A DNA stretch of 64,000 nucleotides from Aeromicrobium wangtongii (GTDB lineage: Bacteria > Actinomycetota > Actinomycetes > Propionibacteriales > Nocardioidaceae): positions 620,001-684,000 of the forward strand of contig NZ_CP102173.1 in the NCBI RefSeq assembly GCF_024584515.1, in the 5' to 3' direction. Below, piece after piece: positions 25,056 to 34,252 of the stretch. Below the pieces are notes generated by a model. It worked only from the letters and a program-made list of their open reading frames with translations, did not search any database and was not told where the DNA came from. Numbering within the stretch: the stretch's first letter is position 1; every line of letters begins with the position of its first letter. The translations under genes were made by a program, and so were the position numbers.

Positions 25056-27757
25056 TCGGCATCAACGGACGGTCGCACGACACGCCGCCGCGCCCCGGCC
25101 AGTGCCTGCGCACCTACCTGCGCGAGCAGGGCAACGTCGAGGTCAAGAAGGGATGCGACGCCGGCGACTGCGGGGCGTGCTCGGTGCTCGTCGACGGTGC
25201 GCCGACCCATGCGTGCATCTATCCCGCGGTCCGCGCGACGGGCCGCGAGGTCACCACCGTCGCCGGGCTCGGCACGCCGGAGCACCTCCACCCCGTGCAG
25301 CAGCGGTTCCTCTCCGCAGCGGGGTTCCAGTGCGGCTTCTGCACGGCGGGGATGATCGTGACCGCCTCGACGCTGGACGACGTGGACGACGTCGACCTGC
25401 CCCGGGTCATGAAGGGCAACCTGTGCCGGTGCACCGGCTACCGCTCGATCCGCGACGCGATCGCCGGGACGGTCAACACCGAGCGTCCCGCGGCCGGCGA
25501 GGCGTACGGCGCATCCGTCGCCGCCCCCGCGGGTGCCCGGGTCGTGACCGGCCGCGAGCGGTACGCGCTGGACGAGCCGGCGACCGACCTGCTGCACATC
25601 GCCGTGCTCGGCAGCCCCCACCCGCATGCCCGGATCATCTCGATCGACGTGTCCCGCGCGGCCGCGGTCGACGGCGTCCGGCTCGTCCTGACCCACACGG
25701 ACGCGCCCGACGTCCTGTTCTCGACCGCCCGGCACGAGAACCGGCTCGACGATCCCGACGACACCCGTGTCCTGGACCCGGTGCTGCGGTTCCGCGGGCA
25801 ACGGGTCGCGGCGGTCGTCGCCGACTCGGTCGCGATCGCGGAGCGGGCGCGCGAGCTGATCGAGGTCGTCTACGAGGTGCTGCCCGCCGTCCACGACCCG
25901 CACCGGGCCCGGCGCCCCGGTGCCCCGCTGGTGCACGGCGACAAGGATCCGCTGACGTCGCGCATCGCCGAACCGGGCCGCAACGTGGTCGCCCAGCTGC
26001 ACGACGAGCACGGCGACGTCGCCGCCGGGCTCGCCGCGGCGCACGCCCGGGTGTCCGGCACGTGGCAGACGGCGCGGGTGTCCCACGCCGCGCTGGAGAC
26101 CCACGGCGCGCGGGCCTGGCTCGCCGACGACGGATCACTCGTGGTGCGCACCAGCTCGCAGGTGCCGTTCCTGGTGCGGACCGAGCTGGCGCGCATCCTG
26201 GACCTCCCGGTCGACCGGGTGCGGGTCGTCGTGGGGCGGGTCGGCGGCGGTTTCGGCGGCAAGCAGGAGCTCATCGTGGAGGACCTCGTCGCGCTGGCGA
26301 CGCTGCGCACGGGACGACCCGTGCAGTACGAGCTGAGCCGCGAGGACCAGTTCACGATCGTCCCGTGCCGTCACCCGATGACCGTCTCGGTCGAGCTCGG
26401 GGCCGCCGAGGACGGGACGTTGACCGCGATGCACGTCGACGTCGTGACCGACACCGGGGCGTACGGCAACCACGCGCCGGGCGTCATGTTCCACGGCTGC
26501 CACGAGTCCGTCGCGGTGTACCGCTGCCCCAACAAGCGGGTCGACGCCGAGGCCGTCTACACCCACAACCTGCCGTCGGGCGCATTCCGCGGCTACGGGC
26601 TCGGCCAGGTCATCTTCGCGATCGAGTCGGCGATGGACGATCTCGCGCGCGAGCTCGGCCTGGACCCGATCGAGCTGCGGCGGCGCAATGTCATCGTCCC
26701 CGGCGATCCGATGATCGTCACGGCGATCGAGGAGTCCGACCTGACCTACGGCTCGTACGGCCTGGACCAGTGCCTCGACCTGGTGGACGAGGCGCTGGCG
26801 TCCGGACGGGGCGCCGAGGCCCCTCCGGGCTGGGACGTCGGCAGCGGATCCGCCCTGGCGATGATCGCCACGATCCCGCCGCGGGGACACCACAGCGCCG
26901 TCCGGGTCTCGGTCGACCCGACCGGGACCTACACGATCGACGTCGGCACGGCCGAGTTCGGCAACGGGACCACGACGGTGCACGTCCAGCTGGTCGCCCA
27001 CGAGCTCGGCACGACCCCCGACCGGGTGCGGGTGCGCCAGTCGGACACCGCGACGTCGGGCTACGACACCGGCGCCTACGGGTCGACCGGCTCGGTCGTC
27101 GCCGGCAAGGCCGTCCAGATCGCCTCCGAGCGGCTGCGCGGCGAGCTGCTGAGCCTCGCGGCCAGACGCCTCGGGGTCGCCACCGGCTCGTGCCGGCTGG
27201 GGCCCGACGGCGTCGCCGGGCCGTCGTCGTCGCTGGCCTTCGACGAGCTGCTGGTCGACGAGCTGTTGGCGGACGGGTCCCACGACGGCACCCCGCGCTC
27301 GATCGCCTTCAACGTGCACGGCTTCCGGGTCGCGGTCGATCCGGCGACCGGGGAGGTGCGCATCCTGCAGTCCGTGCAGGCCGTCGACGCCGGCGTCGTG
27401 ATCAACCCCGAGCAGCTGCGCGGGCAGGTCGAGGGCGGCACGGCGCAGGGCATCGGCTCGGCGCTGTACGAGGAGATGACGCTGCAAGACGGCGAGGTGC
27501 TGACCCGCACCTTCCGCGACTACCGCGTGCCGCAGATGGCCGACATCCCGCCGACCGAGGTGCTGTTCGCCGACACCGTCGACGAGCTGGGGCCGCGCGG
27601 CGCGAAGTCGATGAGCGAGGCGCCGTACAACCCCGTCGCCCCGGCGCTGGCCAATGCGATTCGCGATGCCGTGGGTACCAGACCGTATGAGCTGCCGATG
27701 AGTCGCGACCGCATCTGGCGGTTGCTGAACCACGAACCGGAAGGAAGCACCCCATGA
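25052..27757 (+). CDS. Xanthine dehydrogenase large chain: 2Fe-2S domains fused to molybdopterin-binding domains
   Basis: The 901-residue chain begins with the two-cluster iron-sulfur module: Cys35, 40, 43 and 55 (plant-type cluster) and Cys94, 97, 125 and 127 (CGFC and CRCTGY). From about residue 165 it continues as the molybdopterin subunit, with RVGGGFGGKQE, SGAFRGYGLGQ and a C-terminal GAKSMSEAPYNP carrying the probable catalytic Glu. FAD is on a separate chain. Most bacterial enzymes are either three chains or fuse Fe-S with FAD, so a Fe-S/Mo fusion is less common. It oxidises hypoxanthine and xanthine to urate; related N-heterocycle oxidation is possible. No XdhC-type maturation gene is in view. 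Confidence 0.88.
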   Translation: MIGINGRSHDTPPRPGQCLRTYLREQGNVEVKKGCDAGDCGACSVLVDGAPTHACIYPAVRATGREVTTVAGLGTPEHLHPVQQRFLSAAGFQCGFCTAGMIVTASTLDDVDDVDLPRVMKGNLCRCTGYRSIRDAIAGTVNTERPAAGEAYGASVAAPAGARVVTGRERYALDEPATDLLHIAVLGSPHPHARIISIDVSRAAAVDGVRLVLTHTDAPDVLFSTARHENRLDDPDDTRVLDPVLRFRGQRVAAVVADSVAIAERARELIEVVYEVLPAVHDPHRARRPGAPLVHGDKDPLTSRIAEPGRNVVAQLHDEHGDVAAGLAAAHARVSGTWQTARVSHAALETHGARAWLADDGSLVVRTSSQVPFLVRTELARILDLPVDRVRVVVGRVGGGFGGKQELIVEDLVALATLRTGRPVQYELSREDQFTIVPCRHPMTVSVELGAAEDGTLTAMHVDVVTDTGAYGNHAPGVMFHGCHESVAVYRCPNKRVDAEAVYTHNLPSGAFRGYGLGQVIFAIESAMDDLARELGLDPIELRRRNVIVPGDPMIVTAIEESDLTYGSYGLDQCLDLVDEALASGRGAEAPPGWDVGSGSALAMIATIPPRGHHSAVRVSVDPTGTYTIDVGTAEFGNGTTTVHVQLVAHELGTTPDRVRVRQSDTATSGYDTGAYGSTGSVVAGKAVQIASERLRGELLSLAARRLGVATGSCRLGPDGVAGPSSSLAFDELLVDELLADGSHDGTPRSIAFNVHGFRVAVDPATGEVRILQSVQAVDAGVVINPEQLRGQVEGGTAQGIGSALYEEMTLQDGEVLTRTFRDYRVPQMADIPPTEVLFADTVDELGPRGAKSMSEAPYNPVAPALANAIRDAVGTRPYELPMSRDRIWRLLNHEPEGSTP

Positions 27758-28230
27758 CCCAGGAGACCGACGCAGACTGGCTGAGCCAGGCCATCGACCT
27801 GGCCGTCTCCAACGTCGCAGCCGGCGGAGGACCGTTCGGCGCCGTCATCGTCCGCGACGGCAAGCTCGTCGCGGCCGGGCAGAACCGGGTGACCCGCGAC
27901 CTCGATCCGACGGCACACGCCGAGGTCGAGGCGATCCGCGCGGCCTGCGCCACGATCGGCGACTTCTCGCTCGCCGGGATGACGTTGTACACCTCGTGCG
28001 AGCCGTGCCCGCTGTGCGTGTCGGCATCCCTGTGGGCGCGACTGGACCGGGTCGTCTACGCCGCCGACCGGGAGGACGCTGCCCGCGGAGGATTCGACGA
28101 CCGCGAGTTCTACGAGCTGTTCTCCCGCGACCGGGCCACCTGGCCGACTCGCGTCGAGGAGATCCGGCCGCCGCATGCCGAGGCGCCGTTCGATGCCTGG
28201 CTGTCCGCCGCGGACCGGATCGCGTACTGA
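27754..28230 (+). CDS. Nucleoside/guanine deaminase (CDA fold, GuaD-like)
   Basis: A 158-residue zinc deaminase with PTAHAEVEAIRAA (His and catalytic Glu) and TSCEPCPLCVSA (the two Cys ligands). The length and the FDDREFYELF and C-terminal aromatic residues fit GuaD-type guanine deaminases, which feed xanthine to the dehydrogenase encoded just upstream. tRNA-adenosine deaminase TadA is a relative, but the operon position (ATGA overlap with the dehydrogenase) argues for a purine substrate. It is the last gene of the operon. Confidence 0.85.
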   Translation: MTQETDADWLSQAIDLAVSNVAAGGGPFGAVIVRDGKLVAAGQNRVTRDLDPTAHAEVEAIRAACATIGDFSLAGMTLYTSCEPCPLCVSASLWARLDRVVYAADREDAARGGFDDREFYELFSRDRATWPTRVEEIRPPHAEAPFDAWLSAADRIAY

Positions 28231-28252
28231 GCCTGCCATCTCGGCCAATTGT

Positions 28253-28306
28253 TTAACGCCCACGTAATCCGCGACGTCGAACCGTGAAATCCGAGGCTCT
28301 TAGCGT
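28253..28306 (+). promoter_or_regulatory. Promoter of the ABC-transporter operon with GlnR-like half-sites
   Basis: TTAAC-N6-GTAAT at 28253-28268 ends 33 bp before the TAGCGT -10 box at 28301-28306, the same spacing as at 17856-17909. Half-site-like elements continue at 11-bp steps (CGTCG 28275, GAAAT 28286). The 28269-28300 stretch also resembles the equivalent stretch before the permease gene at 32714. A ribosome-binding CGGAG precedes the ATG at 28356. Confidence 0.45.
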
Positions 28307-28355
28307 GAGCGCCACGTAACGGGGGTTTCGTCCCACGCACAGAATCGGAGTTCAC

Positions 28356-29429
28356 ATGACCATCTCTTCTCGTCTCCCACGCAGGGGTGTGCGGCTCGCG
28401 GCCGTGGTCGCCGCCGTCGGGCTCACTCTCGCCGCCTGCGGTTCGTCGGACTCGGAGGGAGACGGGGCCGGATCGGACCAGGCCGACGGCTTCGGCAAGC
28501 TGACCGTCCAGCTGTCGTGGATCAAGAACGCCGAGTTCGCCGGCGAGTTCTTCGCCGACTCCAAGGGCTACTACAAGGATGCCGGTTTCAGCTCGGTCAA
28601 CCTGCTGACCGGACCGGTGGCGCAGGAGGAGATCGTCGCGACCGGCAAGGCCGACTTCGGGCTCAGCAATGCCGTCTCGACCGCCTCGGCCGTGGCGAAC
28701 TCGGACTTCCCGCTCAAGATCGTGGGCACGACCTACCAGAAGAACCCGTTCACGGTCCTGTCGCTGGCCGACAAGGGGAACATCAAGACCCCCCAGGACC
28801 TGATCGGCAAGAAGATCGGCGTCCAGGATCCCAACCTCAGCCTGTTCAAGGCGCTGCTGGCCGCCAACGACATCGACGAGGACGAGGTCGAGATCGTCCC
28901 GAACGGCTTCGACGTCGCGCCGCTGGAGGACAAGCAGATCGACGGCCTGGTCGCCTATGTCACCAATGAGTCGTTGCTGGTCAAGGGGCACGGCTTCGAC
29001 ACCGTCGATCTGCCGTTCGCCGACAACGGCCTGCCGTTCGTGGCCGAGAGCGTCATGACGACGGACGACACCATCAAGAACGAGCCCGAGAAGGTCAAGG
29101 CCTTCCTCGAGGCCGAGATCAAGGGCTGGAAGGACGCGTGCTCGGACCTGGAGGGCGGCGCCAAGCTCGCCGTGGAGGAGTACGGCAAGGACATCGACCC
29201 GCCGCTGGAGCTGGCCAAGGAGGTCGAGCAGGCCAAGGCACAGTGCGAGGACCTCGTCGTCAGCGACGAGACCAAGGCCAACGGCCTGTTCACGATCAGC
29301 GAGGACATGATCGCGGCCAACATGAAGTCGCTCAAGACCGCCGGCATCGAGCTGGAGGCCGATGACCTGTTCGACATGTCCCTGCTGGACGAGCTGCTGA
29401 AGGAGAAGCCCGAGCTCGCGCAGGGCTGA
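28356..29429 (+). CDS. ABC transporter substrate-binding lipoprotein (NMT1/THI5/SsuA-like)
   Basis: The 357-residue exported protein has a twin-basic N-terminus, a hydrophobic signal and a lipobox (LTLAACGSS), so it is lipid-anchored outside the membrane. The mature part fits the NMT1/THI5-like group ([54 protein letters not shown]). These bind pyrimidine-like, sulfonate or ureide compounds. Located after the purine-degradation operon, it probably captures a purine-derived ring compound such as allantoin or a hydantoin; the exact ligand is not known. The next genes encode the ATPase and two permeases. Confidence 0.87.
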   Translation: MTISSRLPRRGVRLAAVVAAVGLTLAACGSSDSEGDGAGSDQADGFGKLTVQLSWIKNAEFAGEFFADSKGYYKDAGFSSVNLLTGPVAQEEIVATGKADFGLSNAVSTASAVANSDFPLKIVGTTYQKNPFTVLSLADKGNIKTPQDLIGKKIGVQDPNLSLFKALLAANDIDEDEVEIVPNGFDVAPLEDKQIDGLVAYVTNESLLVKGHGFDTVDLPFADNGLPFVAESVMTTDDTIKNEPEKVKAFLEAEIKGWKDACSDLEGGAKLAVEEYGKDIDPPLELAKEVEQAKAQCEDLVVSDETKANGLFTISEDMIAANMKSLKTAGIELEADDLFDMSLLDELLKEKPELAQG

Positions 29430-29455
29430 CCGGGTACCGGGAGAGCTGGAGCAAC

Positions 29456-30289
29456 GTGACGATCGACCAGGCGCCGGCCGGTGGAGGTGCCCCCCTGACC
29501 GGGGGTGTCTCCGCCGGCACCGGCCTGCACATCCAGGACCTGTCCAAGACCTTCACGGTCGGCCGCAAGGAGGTCGTCGCCCTGGACGGGGCGACGCTGC
29601 ACACCGACAAGGGCAGCTTCTTGTCACTGCTGGGCCCGTCGGGCTGCGGCAAGTCCACGATCCTGCGCATCCTGGCGGGGCTGGAGACCGCGTCGGGTGG
29701 TCGCGCCGTCGTCGACGGCAAGTCGCCGGCCGAGCTGCGCCGGGCCCACCAGCTCGGCATCGCCTTCCAGGACGCGGCGCTGCTGCCGTGGCGCTCGGTG
29801 GAGTCCAACATCAGGCTGCCGTTCCAGGTGTCGGGCGAGAAGGCCGATGACGCGCTGGTCAAGGAGCTGATCCAGCTCGTCGGCCTGGAGGGTTTCGAGA
29901 AGGCCAAGCCGGCGCAGCTGTCCGGCGGCATGCGGCAGCGGGTGTCGATCGCCCGCTCGCTGGTCGTCAAGCCGTCGGTGCTGCTGCTCGACGAGCCCTT
30001 CGGCGCCCTGGACGACATGACTCGTCAGCGGCTCAATCTGGAGCTGCTGCGGATCTGGACCGAGAAGCCCGCCACGACGCTGATGGTGACCCACGGCATC
30101 TCCGAGGCGATCTTCCTGTCCGACAAGGTCGCCGTCATGAGCCCGCGTCCGGGACGGATCAAGGAGGTCATCGACATCGACCTGCCCCGGCCCCGGACGC
30201 CCGACATGATGCGGACCCCCGAGTTCCATGCCCTCCACGACCACGCCTCGGAGCTGTTGTTCGGCGCCGGCGGCGTCGCGGTGGAGTGA
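29456..30289 (+). CDS. ABC transporter ATP-binding protein (SsuB/TauB/NrtD-like)
   Basis: A 277-residue ATPase. Motifs in order are Walker [16 protein letters not shown]-loop [13 protein letters not shown], signature [16 protein letters not shown], Walker [14 protein letters not shown] and the switch His in [14 protein letters not shown]. It energises the importer formed with the lipoprotein at 28356 and the permeases at 30289 and 31071. The start is GTG 29456, with CTGGAG 4 nt upstream. An N-terminal Gly/Pro-rich tail of about 25 residues precedes the ATPase fold. Confidence 0.93.
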   Translation: MTIDQAPAGGGAPLTGGVSAGTGLHIQDLSKTFTVGRKEVVALDGATLHTDKGSFLSLLGPSGCGKSTILRILAGLETASGGRAVVDGKSPAELRRAHQLGIAFQDAALLPWRSVESNIRLPFQVSGEKADDALVKELIQLVGLEGFEKAKPAQLSGGMRQRVSIARSLVVKPSVLLLDEPFGALDDMTRQRLNLELLRIWTEKPATTLMVTHGISEAIFLSDKVAVMSPRPGRIKEVIDIDLPRPRTPDMMRTPEFHALHDHASELLFGAGGVAVE

Positions 30290-31074
30290 TGACCGGCGAA
30301 CGCGCCCGCACCGTCTGGATCGGCGCGGGCGGGGCGCTCGGCTCGATCGCCCTCTGGTGGATCGCGGCCGCGACGGTGCTGTCGGCCTTCCAGATCCCCA
30401 CACCCCTGGAGGTCGTCGAGGTCTTCCACGAGCGCGGATTCGGCTACTACGAGCGGGTCTTCTCGATCACCCTGGCCGAGTCGGCGCGCGGCTACGTGGT
30501 GGGGGTCGTGCTGGCGCTGGCGACCGCGATGCTGGTGCTGCTGGTCCCGATCCTCGAGCCGCTCGTGATGCAGTTCGCGGTCATCACGTACTGCCTGCCG
30601 ATCGTGGTGCTCGCGCCGATCCTCATCACGGTGCACGAGATTCCGGAGAAGGGTGGCCTGTCCCCGACGGCGATCGACCTCGCGGCGGTCTCGGTGTTCT
30701 TCACGACCGTCGTCGGCGCGGTCCTGGGGTTCCGTGCCGCCGACCGGTCGACGCTGGACGTCGTCGAGGTGTACGGCGGCAGCCGGTTCCAGCAGTTCCG
30801 CCGCGTGCGGCTCGTGTCGGCGCTGCCGCCGCTGTTCAGCACGCTGCAGATCGCCGCGCCGGCGGCCTTCCTCGGGGCCCTGCTGGGCGAGTACTTCGAC
30901 CGGCACCTCGAGATCGGCGTCGGTCCCTCGCTCATCCTGAGCCAGAACAACCGGGAGACGGCGCTGGCCTGGTCGCTGGGCATCGGCTGCGCGGTCGTGT
31001 CGGGCCTGGCCTATGTCGTGCTGGGCCTGGTCGGGCGCGCGATCGCCCCGTGGTCGAAGGGGGTCGCGCCGTGA
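30289..31074 (+). CDS. ABC transporter permease (BPD type), first of two
   Basis: This 261-residue membrane protein has about six hydrophobic segments and the EAA-type loop VVEVYGGSRFQQFRRVRLVSAL, which contacts the ATPase. The ATG at 30289 overlaps the ATPase stop by one base; a GTG three bases earlier is an alternative. The segment GYYERVFSITLAESARGYVVG is typical of SsuC/TauC permeases. Having two different permease genes suggests a heterodimeric channel. Confidence 0.88.
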   Translation: MTGERARTVWIGAGGALGSIALWWIAAATVLSAFQIPTPLEVVEVFHERGFGYYERVFSITLAESARGYVVGVVLALATAMLVLLVPILEPLVMQFAVITYCLPIVVLAPILITVHEIPEKGGLSPTAIDLAAVSVFFTTVVGAVLGFRAADRSTLDVVEVYGGSRFQQFRRVRLVSALPPLFSTLQIAAPAAFLGALLGEYFDRHLEIGVGPSLILSQNNRETALAWSLGIGCAVVSGLAYVVLGLVGRAIAPWSKGVAP

Positions 31075-31877
31075 ATCACCCCATGAGGTCCGTCGCGCTG
31101 CTGGGGCGTCCCCTGGTCAACTTCGTCTTCGTGATCGCCGCATCGCTCGGCGCCTGGTACGCCCTGGTGACGCTGACCGGTGTCAGCGAGCTGACGACGC
31201 GCCTTCCCCAGGACGTCGTGGGATACCTGTTCACCGACGAGGACGCCGGGCAGAACCGCTCCGAGGTGCTGGCCGCCCTCGGCCAGACGATCCTGGACGC
31301 CGGCATCGGGTTCGTCGCCGGCCTCACCGCCGCGACGCTGCTGGCCACCGCGATGGTGATGTTCGGCGGTGTCGAGGCGGCCACGATGCCGATGGTCATG
31401 GTGCTGCGGACGGTCCCGCTCGTCGCGCTGGCCCCGGTCATCACGCTGCTGTTCGGCAACGGCTTCTGGTGCGTGGCCGTCATGAGCGGCATCGTTGTGC
31501 TGTTCCCGGCCCTGGTCAACATCGCCTTCGGCCTGCGCACGGTCACCCCGCAGATGCGCGATGTCGTGACGGTCTACGGCGGCTCGTCGTGGGACGTCCT
31601 GCGCCGGGTGGCGTACCCGTCCGCGCTGCCGTCGATCTTTGCCGCGATCCGCATCTCGGTGCCCGGCGCGATCACCGGCGCGCTGATCGCCGAGTACTTC
31701 ACGACGACCAACAGCGTCGGCAAGGCCGTCAACACCTCCCTGGCCCTGTACCAGTACGACAAGCTGTGGTCGCTCATCGTCGTGGTCACGGTCGTCTCGG
31801 TGCTCGGCTACCTGCTGGCGCAGCTGGCCGAGACGGTCGTGCTGACCAGGTACGGGCAGAGGGCGGGACGCACCTGA
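31071..31877 (+). CDS. ABC transporter permease (BPD type), second of two
   Basis: The 268-residue protein has about six membrane segments and an EAA loop (VVTVYGGSSWDVLRRVAYPSAL) parallel to that of the preceding permease. The start is the GTG of a GTGA overlap; ATG 31083 is a shorter alternative. The two permeases share low but clear similarity around the loop and the LGEYF/IAEYF motif, pointing to an old duplication. The GntR regulator gene follows after one base. Confidence 0.88.
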   Translation: MNHPMRSVALLGRPLVNFVFVIAASLGAWYALVTLTGVSELTTRLPQDVVGYLFTDEDAGQNRSEVLAALGQTILDAGIGFVAGLTAATLLATAMVMFGGVEAATMPMVMVLRTVPLVALAPVITLLFGNGFWCVAVMSGIVVLFPALVNIAFGLRTVTPQMRDVVTVYGGSSWDVLRRVAYPSALPSIFAAIRISVPGAITGALIAEYFTTTNSVGKAVNTSLALYQYDKLWSLIVVVTVVSVLGYLLAQLAETVVLTRYGQRAGRT

Positions 31878-31878
31878 C

Positions 31879-32598
31879 ATGGCGGTCACGAGTCCCCGAC
31901 GGCGATCGATCTTCGCCTCCCGGCTGGTCAGCTCAGCGCCGGAGGGCGGGCAGCCGCGGGTGCTCGAGGACCTGCGCCGGGCGATCCTGGACGGCGACGA
32001 GCCGCCGGGCACCGTGATCCCGATCGACGCCGTCGCGGCCTTCTTCGGCGTCAGCCAGATCCCGGTGCGCGAGTCGCTGAAGATCCTGACCGGCGAGGGG
32101 CTGGTCGAGCACCGCCCGCACATCGGCTACAGCGTCGCCAAGCTCCGGTTCGAGGAGTTCCGCGAGCTGTACGACGTCCGGCAGGCGCTGGAGACGTCGG
32201 CCCTGCGGGCGTCCGTCCCGCTCGCGACATCGGACGACGACGCGTTGGTGGGCTCGGTCCACGAGGCGCTGGCCGAGGCCACTCGCCGCGGCGACGAGAA
32301 GGGCTATCACTCCCAGTCCCGTCGCTTCCACATGGCGCTGATCGCGCCGTCGGGCATGCAGCGGCTGCTGCGGATGTACGAGTCGGCCTGGAACGTCACC
32401 GAGCCGGCCCGGCCGATGGCCCGCGTGTCGGACGGTGGGCGCAGCCAGTTCCACGCGGACCACGACCGGATGATCGACGCCTTCGTGGCGCGGGACGCCG
32501 AACGGCTGGTCACCGAGTCTGCCCACCACTACGAGCACCTCCGGGCGGCGATCGCCGGGTTCGCCGATGATCCCGATCTGTTCCTCGGCCCGGAATGA
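31879..32598 (+). CDS. GntR-family regulator (FCD/FadR subfamily)
   Basis: This 239-residue regulator has a winged-helix N-terminus (FGVSQIPVRESLKILTGEGLVE, the second helix pair of GntR proteins, about residues 55-76) and an alpha-helical FCD ligand domain with the metal-binding pattern seen in YDVRQALETSALR, RFHMALI and HADHDRMIDAF. It closes the ABC operon and stands 116 bp before the NCS1 permease gene, so it could control either side. FCD domains usually sense small organic acids. Confidence 0.87.
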   Translation: MAVTSPRRRSIFASRLVSSAPEGGQPRVLEDLRRAILDGDEPPGTVIPIDAVAAFFGVSQIPVRESLKILTGEGLVEHRPHIGYSVAKLRFEEFRELYDVRQALETSALRASVPLATSDDDALVGSVHEALAEATRRGDEKGYHSQSRRFHMALIAPSGMQRLLRMYESAWNVTEPARPMARVSDGGRSQFHADHDRMIDAFVARDAERLVTESAHHYEHLRAAIAGFADDPDLFLGPE

Positions 32599-32622
32599 CA
32601 CGGCATTTCCTATATCTCTCCC

Positions 32623-32677
32623 GTAACCGGGGCTTGACCCGCGAGAACGATCCGGCGAAACACCGGCTTCCTACCGT
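32623..32677 (+). promoter_or_regulatory. Promoter of the NCS1 permease operon with a GlnR-like box
   Basis: GTAAC-N6-TTGAC lies at 32623-32638, and the -10 box TACCGT is at 32672-32677, 34 bp after the box end. Further AAC elements follow (32646-32648 and 32659-32661). CCGCGA then CGA, CCG and GAAA elements recur in the same order before the gene at 28356. A GCAGGAGCC ribosome-binding site precedes the ATG at 32714. Confidence 0.45.
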
Positions 32678-32713
32678 CAGGACCACCAGTCGTCCTCACC
32701 CGCAGGAGCCACC

Positions 32714-34252
32714 ATGACCGAGATCAAGAACGAGCCCGCCTCGCCCGCCGCCGGGCACGCTCCACCCGGCCCGGGCTGGGCCGAGAAGGGGTACCACCCG
32801 CGCCTGGCCAATGACGACCTCGCGCCGCTGGAGAAGCAGACCTGGAGCTCGTACAACATCTTCGCGTTCTGGATGTCCGACGTCCACAGCGTCGGCGGCT
32901 ACGTCACGATGGGCACCCTGTTCGCGATCGGCCTCAACGCCTGGCAGGTGTTCGTCGCGCTGATCGTCGGCATCATGATCGTGCAGTTCTTCTGCAACCT
33001 GGTCGCCAAGCCCAGCCAGGTCGCCGGCGTGCCGTACCCGGTCACGAGCCGTGCATCGTTCGGCGTGCTGGGCGCCAACATCCCGGCGATCGTGCGCGGC
33101 CTCATCGCGGTGGCCTGGTACGGCGTGCAGACCTTCCTGGCTGCCGCCTCGCTCAACATCGTCTTCCTCAAGCTGTGGCCCGGCCTGGCCGACTTCGCCG
33201 ACGTGGACACCCACGGATTCCTCGGGCTGTCGTACCTGGGCTACGTCAGCTACGCGATCCTGTGGGTCCTCCAGGCGGCGCTGTTCTGGCGCGGCATGGA
33301 GATGATCCGCCGGTTCATCGACTTCGCGGGGCCCGCGGTCTACGCCGTGATGTTCCTGATGTGCGGCTACATGCTGATGAAGGTCGACTTCGACATCGAC
33401 CTGAACCTGTCGTCGCACCAGCTCAGCGGCTGGTCGCTCGTGTGGGGCTTCACCGCTGCGATCGCCTCGGTGGTCGCGTACTTCTCCGGACCGATGCTCA
33501 ACTTCGGCGACTTCTCGCGCTACGCCAGCAGCTTCAAGGAGGTCAAGAAGGGCAATCTGCTGGGGCTGCCGATCAACTTCATCGTGTTCTCGCTGCTGAC
33601 GGTGCTCACGGCGGCGGCCACGGTGCCGCTGTACGGCGAGCTCATCACCGACCCGATCGAGACGGTGGAGCGGCTCGACAACACCTTCGCGATCGTCCTG
33701 GGTGGGTTCACGTTCGTGGTCGCCACGATCGGGATCAACATCGTCGCGAACTTCATCTCCCCGGCGTTCGACTTCTCCCACGTCTCCCCGCAGAAGATCA
33801 GCTGGCGCATGGGCGGCATGATCGCGGCGGTCGGCTCGGTGCTCGTGACGCCGTGGAACTGGTACGCCAACGACGACGCGATCCTGTGGACGCTGGGCAT
33901 CCTCGGCGCCCTGATCGGGCCGCTGTTCGGCATCCTGATCGCCGACTACTACGCGATCCGGCGCCAGACGATCGACGTCGACGCGCTGTTCACGATGTCC
34001 GAGGACGGCGAGTACTGGTACGCCAAGGGCTACAACCCGGCCGCGGTCAAGGCCGTCATCGTCGCGGGCATCGCCTCGGTCGGCTCGGTGATCGTCCCGG
34101 AGGTGCTCGACGTCGTGACCTGGCTGCCGTCGTACAGCTGGTTCGTGGGCTGCGGCGTCGGCTACGTCGCGTACATCGTCCTCGCCCGTGCGCAGAACGT
34201 GGCCGGTTCGGGCGATCGTCCGCTGGCGCTGACGGGCGACCCCGCGGCATGA
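32714..34252 (+). CDS. NCS1-family nucleobase/allantoin permease
   Basis: A 512-residue transporter with about twelve membrane segments of the cytosine/uracil/thiamine/allantoin (NCS1) family. The N-terminal signature is WSSYNIFAFWMSDVHSVGGY, followed by KPSQVAGVPYPVTSRASFGVLG and the VAWYGVQTFLAA segment with the substrate-contacting Trp and Gln. It imports a purine- or pyrimidine-related ring compound with sodium or protons. Context (allantoinase cluster upstream, racemase downstream) favours allantoin or a related hydantoin. Confidence 0.9.
   Translation: MTEIKNEPASPAAGHAPPGPGWAEKGYHPRLANDDLAPLEKQTWSSYNIFAFWMSDVHSVGGYVTMGTLFAIGLNAWQVFVALIVGIMIVQFFCNLVAKPSQVAGVPYPVTSRASFGVLGANIPAIVRGLIAVAWYGVQTFLAAASLNIVFLKLWPGLADFADVDTHGFLGLSYLGYVSYAILWVLQAALFWRGMEMIRRFIDFAGPAVYAVMFLMCGYMLMKVDFDIDLNLSSHQLSGWSLVWGFTAAIASVVAYFSGPMLNFGDFSRYASSFKEVKKGNLLGLPINFIVFSLLTVLTAAATVPLYGELITDPIETVERLDNTFAIVLGGFTFVVATIGINIVANFISPAFDFSHVSPQKISWRMGGMIAAVGSVLVTPWNWYANDDAILWTLGILGALIGPLFGILIADYYAIRRQTIDVDALFTMSEDGEYWYAKGYNPAAVKAVIVAGIASVGSVIVPEVLDVVTWLPSYSWFVGCGVGYVAYIVLARAQNVAGSGDRPLALTGDPAA

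Noticed and set aside
25102-27690. An 862-residue open frame in a second frame of the xanthine dehydrogenase gene
   Set aside because: The real frame has all cofactor motifs; this one is Arg/Gly-rich with no domain signature.
33175-34248. N-terminal extension of the racemase into a 603-residue protein
   Set aside because: The extra residues lie in another frame of the NCS1 permease gene; the ATG at 34249 overlaps the permease stop in the usual way.
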